Below, one piece after another: positions 1-5,394 of a stretch of DNA of 5,780 bases. Under the pieces are notes generated by a model. That model worked only from the letters and a program-made list of their open reading frames with translations. It ran no database searches and was not told the origin of the DNA. The DNA is from Clostridia bacterium (GTDB taxonomy: Bacteria; Bacillota_E; SLMV01; PUMD01), in NCBI GenBank assembly GCA_003562655.1, contig PWUC01000185.1, positions 1 through 5,780 on the forward strand, read 5' to 3'. A program made the position numbers and the translations under genes. Position 1 is the stretch's first letter. The number at the start of each line of letters is the position of its first letter.

Positions 1-561
1 ATCGAACACGCTCAGCTGCTTCTGCCTGAGGACATTCCGCGGTTCCACCAGCTGGGAGTCGTCGCTTCAATGCAGCCCGCCCATGCCGTCGCCGACCGGG
101 ACCTCGTTGATGAGTACTGGGGCCGGCGAGGACGCTATGCCTACGCCTTCCGTTCCCTTCTCGATGCGGGAGCCGTTCTGGCCTTCGGTTCCGATCTCCC
201 TGTGGATGTCCTGGATCCTCTGGTCGGGATCAGGGCTGCCGTCACCCGGCGTGCCGATGCCACCCGACAGAGCTGGTATCCTGAGGAGCGGCTGACCCCC
301 CTGGAGGCGGTCCGCGCCTACACGTGGGGGTCGGCCTGCGCGGTCGGGGAGGAGGACCGGCGGGGCACCCTTGCCCCGGGCATGCTGGCTGACCTGACAG
401 TCCTCAGCTCTGACATAGTCGGTGGAGCCCGACTGGACCCGTGTGAGGTCCTGGCCACCGTCGCCGGTGGAGAGATGGTCTTTGCGGCCAACACAAGGCG
501 ACGGGACAGCCCGAAGAGCGGGTTGACTCTTGATCCGGGCCCCGGCAGGGCCGGGTTCTAG
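1..561 (+). CDS. Amidohydrolase, YtcJ-like (Amidohydro_3), C-terminal part only
   Basis: The frame is open from base 1 to a TAG at 559-561, giving 186 visible residues. The N-terminal two thirds lie outside the window, because the family is usually about 530-550 aa. Visible family hallmarks in order are IEHAQLL (His3 of the visible part), a LGVVASMQPAHAVAD block with His28, the AFGSDLPVD block with the conserved metal or catalytic Asp65, a GIRAAVTRR helix, the PEERLTPLEAVRAYT segment, and the late GTLAPGMLADLTVLSSD strand typical of the composite beta-sandwich of amidohydrolases. The final part, TVAGGEMVFA, matches the usual C-terminal strand. Family members are metal-dependent hydrolases of C-N bonds. 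The substrate cannot be told from this fragment, and the N-terminal HxH metal motif is not in view. Part of the translation is a perfect GC hairpin near the stop. The ZIP transporter gene follows after about 97 nt. Confidence 0.92.
   Translation: MEHAQLLLPEDIPRFHQLGVVASMQPAHAVADRDLVDEYWGRRGRYAYAFRSLLDAGAVLAFGSDLPVDVLDPLVGIRAAVTRRADATRQSWYPEERLTPLEAVRAYTWGSACAVGEEDRRGTLAPGMLADLTVLSSDIVGGARLDPCEVLATVAGGEMVFAANTRRRDSPKSGLTLDPGPGRAGF
541..555 (+). terminator. GC-rich hairpin at the amidohydrolase 3' end (weak terminator candidate)
   Basis: CCCGGC (541-546) and GCCGGG (550-555) form a perfect 6-bp stem with an AGG loop, just before the stop codon of the amidohydrolase. It is followed by TTCTAG and no run of T, so it lacks the U-tract of an intrinsic terminator. 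It could slow polymerase or protect the 3' end, or simply reflect GC-rich codons. Confidence 0.18.
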
Positions 562-658
562 TCAGGAGGCCGTTCCATCATCGCAGGAGCCTGGCCCGAT
601 GCGGTTTCTCCCCCGAGTTTGGGTAACCTATACGACTGGGACGATAGGGGGGAGGTAC

Positions 659-1408
659 GTGAACCAGGTCCTGTTCCGCGCCGTCATTGCCACAGCTGCT
701 GCCGGATCAGCGAGCGGATTCGGTGCCCTTGCGCTGGCCCTCTGGGGCGACATCTCGCGCAGCACATACAGCACCATACTCGGGTTTTCTGCCGGGGTAA
801 TGCTCGCGCTGTCATCCCTGGTGCTCTTGCCCCACGCGGCGGCGACGGGTTCGGTGCCGTCGGTGTTGGCGGGACTGGTTCTGGGCGGGATGTTCGTCAT
901 GGGGATGGAGTACCTCCTGCCCCATATTGAACCCCACTTCGGAGGCCGGGACTTCTCTCCCGGCCTCGAGGACGCAGTGCTGCTGACGGTGGCCGTGGCC
1001 ATTCACAACATCCCCGAGGGGTTGGCCATGGGATTGGGGTACGTGGTCGGCAAGGAGACCATGGGTCCCCAGCTGGCTCTGGCTGTCGCCATTCAGAACA
1101 TACCCGAGGGGCTGGCCATCAGCCTGCCTCTGAGGAGAAACGGCGTCAACCGCTGGTTGACCGTCGCGTTTGCGACCCTTTCGGGAATGAGTGAGGTTGT
1201 CGGTGCCGTCCTTGGCGTTCTGGGTGCCGCCTGGCTCAGCGGCCTCCTGCCGCTGGGGCTGTCCTTTGCTGCGGGAGCCCTCATATATGTCACCGCTGAC
1301 CAGCTGATACCTGAAGCCCATGATTCGACTGCCCTGCCCAGCTGGGGGGTCACGGCGGGATTTGCCCTGGTATTGCTGATCGGTTGGTACACTCACACGG
1401 CCCTGTGA
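659..1408 (+). CDS. ZIP family divalent metal transporter (GufA/BbZIP type)
   Basis: An integral inner-membrane transporter of the ZIP family, which moves zinc and often iron, manganese or other divalent metals into the cytoplasm. With the GTG start at 659 it has 249 aa and about eight membrane segments (roughly 5-29, 36-58, 64-86, 105-130, 136-158, 166-190, 196-216, 229-247). TM4 carries HNIPEGLA (His116, Asn117, Glu120) and TM5 carries QNIPEGLA (Gln146, Asn147, Glu150). TM6 has GMSEVVG with Glu179, and TM7 ends in LIPEAH (Glu219, His221). Known structures of Bordetella BbZIP place a binuclear metal centre on the equivalent TM4, TM5 and TM6 residues, and all are present, so the protein should be functional. 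Gln in TM5 where ZupT has His is typical of the GufA branch. His89 and His93 lie in the short TM3-TM4 loop. The start is uncertain. GTG 659 sits 3 nt after GGAGG (651-655), an unusually short gap, but begins just before TM1. ATG 599 is in frame with AGGAG at 585-589 and would add 20 residues. Metal specificity is not readable. Confidence 0.93.
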   Translation: MNQVLFRAVIATAAAGSASGFGALALALWGDISRSTYSTILGFSAGVMLALSSLVLLPHAAATGSVPSVLAGLVLGGMFVMGMEYLLPHIEPHFGGRDFSPGLEDAVLLTVAVAIHNIPEGLAMGLGYVVGKETMGPQLALAVAIQNIPEGLAISLPLRRNGVNRWLTVAFATLSGMSEVVGAVLGVLGAAWLSGLLPLGLSFAAGALIYVTADQLIPEAHDSTALPSWGVTAGFALVLLIGWYTHTAL

Positions 1409-1575
1409 GTTTCCTTTCTGCTCGAGCTGGGCTCGTGATATACTGTTACAGGGCCTCATCAGAGGGAGAGCTTACTCGCCGTGCCCGCCCTGTTCGGGGC
1501 ATTTGACCAGGAGGCCGCCTCCAGATATCGAATGCGGTTGAGAGCACTGTTCGGCCGTGGGGAAAGGGTTTTGCC
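1409..1575 (+). other. Intergenic leader between the ZIP gene and the DUF4015 gene
   Basis: This gap holds, in order, a perfect short inverted repeat (1423-1435), an extended -10 promoter (1436-1444), a purine-rich GAGGGAGAG (1462-1470), an inverted repeat that encloses an AGGAGG (1510-1522), and two copies of CTGTTCGG (1490-1497 and 1547-1554). If transcription begins near 1451 the untranslated leader is about 125 nt, long enough for regulation. I see no intrinsic terminator with a T-run for the ZIP gene, and no riboswitch class that I recognise. Confidence 0.6.
1415..1444 (+). promoter_or_regulatory. Putative extended -10 promoter for the DUF4015-fusA-mobB transcript
   Basis: TGATATACT at 1436-1444 is an extended -10 element: TG, one base, then TATACT, which matches TATAAT at five of six positions. 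A weak -35 candidate, TTTCTG (1415-1420), lies 18 bp upstream; poor -35 elements are expected when the TG extension is present. The start point would be near 1450-1452. The position, just after the ZIP stop codon and ahead of three tightly spaced genes, supports it. It is a sequence prediction only. Confidence 0.45.
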
Positions 1576-1579
1576 ATGA
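1481..1579 (+). CDS. Candidate 32-aa leader ORF overlapping the DUF4015 start (ATGA)
   Basis: A GTG at 1481 opens a 32-codon frame that ends at TGA 1577-1579, overlapping the ATG of the next gene as ATGA, the classic arrangement for translational coupling. The peptide is basic and contains two ALFG motifs 19 residues apart. It lies directly downstream of the predicted promoter. A purine-rich GAGGGAGAG (1462-1470) precedes it, with a rather long gap to the GTG. The downstream gene has only a weak ribosome binding site (AAAGGG, 1563-1568), which would fit coupling. I recognise no family, and the frame could be open by chance in GC-rich DNA. Confidence 0.25.
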   Translation: MPALFGAFDQEAASRYRMRLRALFGRGERVLP

Positions 1580-2727
1580 GGATCCGCGTCAGGGAGGGAG
1601 ACCTGCTGGTCCTGCCTCTCATACTCAGTCTTGTGTTTCTGGCTGTTTTGTCCCCTGTACTTGAAACTCCGGTCTGCGCTGCCGCGGATGCATCGGGCTG
1701 GTGGGTTCCCGGTCCTGCTGAGATTGAACGGACCGTGGAGAGGGTTTCGGAGAAGCTGGGGCGCACCGTGAGGGGGATTTATGTTCCCATTGGCGTCGCC
1801 GGTGACAGCGTACGCATGGACCGGCTGATTGACCTGGTGTTGACCACTGAGCTGAATGCCATGGTCATTGACGTCAAGGACGACAATGGATGGGTCGCAT
1901 ACGACAGCCGCCTGGATTCGGTTAACAGGTACCGCACTCAGCAGGCGAGGCTTGGGGAGCTCGAGGACCTGGCAAAAAGACTGGATGAGCTGGGGATTTA
2001 CGCCATAGCCCGTCTGGTTGTCTTCAAGGACTCCCGCCTGGCGGCGGCCAGGCCGGAGCTGGCGGTGCAGCACCGGGACGGCGGGCCCTGGCGGGACAGG
2101 ACCGGGGCGGCCTGGCTGGATCCGCACAGCCGCGAGGTATGGCAGTACTGCATCGACATAGCGATGGAGGCGGCCGAGGCCGGCTTTCCCGAGATCCAAT
2201 TTGATTACGTGCGTTTTCCCACCGACGGCGCAGTGGGCGCCGCCCGGTACACTCTGGCGGATGCAGATAGCTCCCGGGCTGACGTGATCACGGCCTTTCT
2301 TCAGGAGGCCCAGTGGGCTCTGGCCGGTGTGGGAGCCGTAAGCTCGGCAGATGTCTTCGGACTGGTCACCACCGTGACCGATGACATGAGGATCGGGCAG
2401 AACTGGGAACGGATTTCCGCGGTAGTGGACTTCATGTCTCCCATGGTATATCCCTCCCACTACGGACCGAACATATATGGACTGCCTGTCCCCAACGAGG
2501 CTCCCTATGAGACGGTGTGGCATGCCATGCGGGATGGTCTGGACCGGACTACCCCCCGGGATGCCCCCATCAGGCCCTGGCTGCAGGACTTCTCCTGGGG
2601 GCATCGATACGGCTCTGCCGAGGTCAGGGCTCAGATCGATGCGGTCTATGATTGGGGAGTCGACAGCTGGCTGCTGTGGAATGCAGGTGGAGTATACACC
2701 AGGGAGGCTCTCCTGGATGCGGATTGA
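1576..2727 (+). CDS. Exported putative glycoside hydrolase, DUF4015 family
   Basis: A 383-aa protein matching the DUF4015 family (putative glycosyl hydrolase domain, predicted TIM barrel). Residues 1-35 look like a Sec signal peptide: RIRVRE, a hydrophobic stretch at about 10-29, then a likely signal peptidase I site after VCA (33-35). The residues before Cys34 do not make a lipobox, so it is probably secreted or surface-released and not a lipoprotein. The domain spans about 66-380, with RGIYVPIGVAG (66-76), TELNAMVIDVKDDNG (91-105), FDYVRFP (209-215), MSPMVYPSHY (288-297), RPWLQDF (333-339) and a closing WLLWNAGG (365-372). The conserved Asp residues at 99, 102, 103 and 210 are candidates for the active site, by analogy with other TIM-barrel glycosidases. 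Substrate is unknown; a cell-wall or extracellular polysaccharide is likely. ATG 1576 is the only sensible start because it gives the signal peptide. The ribosome binding site is weak (AAAGGG, 7 nt away). The next gene follows after 38 nt. Confidence 0.9.
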   Translation: MRIRVREGDLLVLPLILSLVFLAVLSPVLETPVCAAADASGWWVPGPAEIERTVERVSEKLGRTVRGIYVPIGVAGDSVRMDRLIDLVLTTELNAMVIDVKDDNGWVAYDSRLDSVNRYRTQQARLGELEDLAKRLDELGIYAIARLVVFKDSRLAAARPELAVQHRDGGPWRDRTGAAWLDPHSREVWQYCIDIAMEAAEAGFPEIQFDYVRFPTDGAVGAARYTLADADSSRADVITAFLQEAQWALAGVGAVSSADVFGLVTTVTDDMRIGQNWERISAVVDFMSPMVYPSHYGPNIYGLPVPNEAPYETVWHAMRDGLDRTTPRDAPIRPWLQDFSWGHRYGSAEVRAQIDAVYDWGVDSWLLWNAGGVYTREALLDAD

Positions 2728-2747
2728 CGGCAGAGTAGACTGAAGTT

Positions 2748-2759
2748 GGAGGAGGAGGA
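2748..2759 (+). promoter_or_regulatory. Strong ribosome binding site made of four GGA repeats
   Basis: GGAGGAGGAGGA lies 6 nt ahead of the GTG at 2766. It offers several overlapping registers complementary to the 16S rRNA 3' end, so it decides the GTG start over the internal ATG at 2784 (residue 7). It predicts efficient translation of the EF-G-like protein despite the GTG start, and stands out against the weak site of the preceding gene. Confidence 0.8.
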
Positions 2760-2765
2760 TCACAG

Positions 2766-4838
2766 GTGTCTTCAGCGGAGAGAATGTATAATATTGGGTT
2801 GATATCGCACAGCGGTGCCGGCAAGACCAGTCTGGCGGAGAGTATGTTATATTTTTCCGGGGCCACCAGCCGCCTGGGCAGTGTGGACCAGCGCAACAGC
2901 AGCCTGGATTTCGAACCTGAGGAGAGGGAGCGGCAGGTCAGCATCAATGCCGCCGTCGCACCAATTCAGTGGAAGGGCCAACGCATAAACGTCTTTGATA
3001 CCCCTGGCTACTTTGATTTCGTGGGCGAGGTGCGCGCCGCCCTCAGGGCCTCGGATGTGGCCCTGATCACTGTTGAGGGAGTCTCCGGGGTCGAGGTTGG
3101 GACCGAGCTGGTCTGGACCTACGCCGATGAATACGAGATGGCGCGCGCGGTCTTCATCAACAAACTGGATCGCGAGAATGCGGATTTCTACCGGGTTCTT
3201 GACCAGGTCAGGCAGTATTTTCCCGAGCGAATCGCTCCCCTGCAGCTGCCCATAGGCCGCGAGGCCGACTTCTCAGGTGTTGTGGACCTGCTGTCAATGA
3301 AGGCATACAGATTCGGCGACAAGGGCGAACCCCACGAGATCGACATCCCGGATGACATGGCCGATGAGGTGGAACAGTACCGCGAGCAGCTCCTCGATGC
3401 CGTTGTGGAGCGGGATGACGAGCTTCTGATGATGTATCTTGAAGGGGAGGAGATTGAGCCGGAGGTCATCGGAGCCGCCCTGAAGGGGGCCATTGCCGAG
3501 CGGGAGCTGGTTCCGCTTTTTTGCGGTTCGGCGATGACAGGCGTTGGGGTCGTCACCCTGATGGATGCCATAACCGACTACTTTCCCCCTCCCGGTGATC
3601 TGCCGGCCATGACGGGCGCTGATCCGGAGACGCAGGAAGAGATCACGCGGGCTGCCGATGCCGGTGAGCCCTTCTCTGCCCTCGTGTTCAAGACCATGAC
3701 CGATCCCTATGTGGGCAGACTGACCTTCTTCCGGGTGCGTTCCGGTAGGGTTAGCTCTGATTCGACGGTCTTCAATTCATCGCAGGGGATGCAGGAGCAG
3801 CTCGGCCAGCTCTTCACTCCCAGGGGCAATGAACAGATGCAGATCGATGAGGCTGTCGCCGGCGACATCGTCGCTGTCTCGAAACTGCAGACCACCACCA
3901 CAGGGGATACGCTCTGCAGCATTGATTCTCCGATCGTCTATCCCAGGATTGCCTTTCCCGAGCCGGTCTATCACGTGGCGATCCAGCCCGAGAGTCGCGG
4001 TGATGAGGAGAAGATCAGCACCGGCCTGAGCCGTCTGCTGGAAGAGGACGCCACCTTCAGGGTAGAGCGGAACCGCGAGACCAATGAGCAGATCCTCTCG
4101 GGAATGGGAGAACTGCACATTGCGGTCATCCTGGACCGGATGAAGCGGAAGTTTGGCGTCGGTGTCACCACGTCGTCGCCGAAGATCGCCTACAGGGAGA
4201 CCATCCGCCGGGAGGCCGCGGCTCGCTACCGTCACAAGAAGCAGACCGGGGGAAGGGGTCAGTTCGGTGAGGTCGACATCAGGGTGGAACCGCTGCCGAG
4301 AGGCGAGGAATTCGAATTTGCCGATGAGATCTTCGGAGGCGCCGTTCCCAACCAGTTCATCCCGGCCGTGGAAAAGGGCATCAGGGAGGCCATGGCGGAG
4401 GGTCCCGTGGCTTCGTTCCCGGTGACGGACATCCGGGTCGCCCTGTATGACGGGGGTTACCATCCCGTTGATTCCTCGGAGATGGCTTTCAAGGTTGCAG
4501 GATCAATGGCCTTCAAACAGGCTTTTATGAATGCCGACCCAGTACTGCTCGAGCCTGTCATGGATGTGTCTGTGAGGGTGCCTGAGGAGTACATGGGAGA
4601 CGTCATCGGCGATCTCAATCGCAAACGCGGCAAGATCCTGGGCATGGAGCCCGAGGGGCGTTCCCAGATCATAAGGGCCAGGGTGCCCTCGGCCGAGATG
4701 TCCCGGTATGCCATAGACCTGAGGTCCATCACCCAGGGACGCGGCACCTACACCATGGCGCTGTCTTCCTACGAGGTGGTACCCGAGGAGGTCGCCCAGC
4801 AGATTATCGAAAGGACCAGGAGGGAAGAAGAGGAGTGA
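2766..4838 (+). CDS. fusA: Elongation factor G-like GTPase (EF-G2 type)
   Basis: A complete 690-aa translation GTPase with all EF-G domains. G domain: P-loop SHSGAGKTS (14-22), switch I with ERERQVSI (53-60), DTPGYFDF (78-85), NKLDRENADF (132-141) and CGSAM (253-257). Domain II is about 302-388, domain III about 403-475, domain IV contains TGGRGQFG (494-501) and GGYHPVDSSEMAF (563-575), and domain V ends near 680 with an acidic tail. Blocks such as PLQLPIGREADFSGVVDLL resemble the EF-G2 group found beside canonical EF-G in many bacteria. The location, outside an rpsL-rpsG-fusA-tuf cluster, also suggests a paralogue (fusA2). Two G-domain positions differ from canonical EF-G: Tyr82 replaces the His after DTPG that activates water, and Ser59 replaces the switch I Thr. 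The mycobacterial EF-G2 also has DTPGY and is reported, from memory, to lack ribosome-dependent GTPase activity. Domain IV is intact, so ribosome binding is plausible. Role: unknown, possibly stress or recycling. It is 22 nt from mobB. Confidence 0.95.
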   Translation: MSSAERMYNIGLISHSGAGKTSLAESMLYFSGATSRLGSVDQRNSSLDFEPEERERQVSINAAVAPIQWKGQRINVFDTPGYFDFVGEVRAALRASDVALITVEGVSGVEVGTELVWTYADEYEMARAVFINKLDRENADFYRVLDQVRQYFPERIAPLQLPIGREADFSGVVDLLSMKAYRFGDKGEPHEIDIPDDMADEVEQYREQLLDAVVERDDELLMMYLEGEEIEPEVIGAALKGAIAERELVPLFCGSAMTGVGVVTLMDAITDYFPPPGDLPAMTGADPETQEEITRAADAGEPFSALVFKTMTDPYVGRLTFFRVRSGRVSSDSTVFNSSQGMQEQLGQLFTPRGNEQMQIDEAVAGDIVAVSKLQTTTTGDTLCSIDSPIVYPRIAFPEPVYHVAIQPESRGDEEKISTGLSRLLEEDATFRVERNRETNEQILSGMGELHIAVILDRMKRKFGVGVTTSSPKIAYRETIRREAAARYRHKKQTGGRGQFGEVDIRVEPLPRGEEFEFADEIFGGAVPNQFIPAVEKGIREAMAEGPVASFPVTDIRVALYDGGYHPVDSSEMAFKVAGSMAFKQAFMNADPVLLEPVMDVSVRVPEEYMGDVIGDLNRKRGKILGMEPEGRSQIIRARVPSAEMSRYAIDLRSITQGRGTYTMALSSYEVVPEEVAQQIIERTRREEEE

Positions 4839-4860
4839 ATACGGAAGAGGGGGACCGGAG

Positions 4861-5394
4861 ATGCCGTCGGGTATGAATGGCCTCCGGTCCTCCCTGTCGT
4901 CGCACAGACCGCCCTATATTCTCATTACCGGGCACTCAGGCTCGGGGAAGACCCATCTGATGACCCGGATGGTGGAGGTTCTGGTGGGTTGGGGTCTGGA
5001 CATTGGGTGTGTCAAGCATTGTCCCGGCGGATTCCAACTCGATCGGGAGGGCAGCGACAGCGCTCTTTATGCCCTGGCGGGGGCAAGGGAGGTGGCCATC
5101 GCCGGCCCCGATTCTCTGGCCATCCTGCGAAAGACCCGGGATGTGGGGCTGAGCCGCGTGCTTGCCGAGTTTACCGGGGTGGACGTGGTACTCGTCGAGG
5201 GTTTCAGTTCTGCCCCTGGGGCAGCGGTGTGGGTATCGCGGGAGGGCAGTGCTCCCCGCAAGCGGGAGGGAGGCTATTTCGCACACCTGCACCATCCAGT
5301 GAGCGAGTGCGTTGTTGAGGATCTGTGCCGGACCATCCTTGCTGCGCTGCAGCGAGATGCCGATCTCCGGCGGGGGAACTGCCCATCCAGGTAG
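4861..5394 (+). CDS. mobB: MobB, molybdopterin-guanine dinucleotide biosynthesis P-loop protein
   Basis: A 177-aa cytoplasmic P-loop protein. MobB binds GTP and assists MobA in attaching GMP to molybdopterin, forming the guanine dinucleotide cofactor of molybdoenzymes. In the sequence, ITGHSGSGKT (22-31) is the Walker A motif, VKHCPGGFQLDREGSDS (51-67) matches the family IKH..H.gF..D..GKDS block, YALAGAREVAIAGPDS (70-85) matches the AGA.ev..a segment, and VDVVLVEGF (107-115) is the conserved DLVLVEGFK. The following part lacks the usual PKIEV-type motif, having AAVWVSREG, so the C-terminal half is divergent. Length fits the family (about 160-180 aa). Start: ATG 4861 has GAGGGGG at 4847-4853, 7 nt upstream; an in-frame ATG at 4873 is possible, and both give a 16 to 20-residue extension before the first strand. 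It lies 22 nt after the EF-G-like gene with no terminator, so they are probably cotranscribed. No MobA or other molybdenum cofactor gene is visible here. Confidence 0.87.
   Translation: MPSGMNGLRSSLSSHRPPYILITGHSGSGKTHLMTRMVEVLVGWGLDIGCVKHCPGGFQLDREGSDSALYALAGAREVAIAGPDSLAILRKTRDVGLSRVLAEFTGVDVVLVEGFSSAPGAAVWVSREGSAPRKREGGYFAHLHHPVSECVVEDLCRTILAALQRDADLRRGNCPSR

Noticed and set aside
606..634. Promoter-like TATACG (629-634) ahead of the ZIP gene
   Set aside because: The -35 region at a proper distance (TTCTCC) matches the consensus poorly and there is no TG extension, so it is not distinguishable from chance.
812..1459. 215-codon open frame on the minus strand opposite the ZIP gene
   Set aside because: Codon-aligned shadow of the ZIP gene. 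The product is Gln, Arg and Gly rich with no membrane segments or known motif.
1459..2763. 434-codon open frame on the minus strand opposite the DUF4015 gene
   Set aside because: It shares codon boundaries with the plus-strand gene, a common shadow when TTA, CTA and TCA codons are rare in a GC-rich gene. Its translation has no recognisable domain, whereas the plus strand gives a clear signal peptide and DUF4015 motifs.
3777..4463. 228-codon open frame on the minus strand opposite the EF-G-like gene
   Set aside because: It lies wholly within a confidently identified EF-G-like gene and shows no protein family features.
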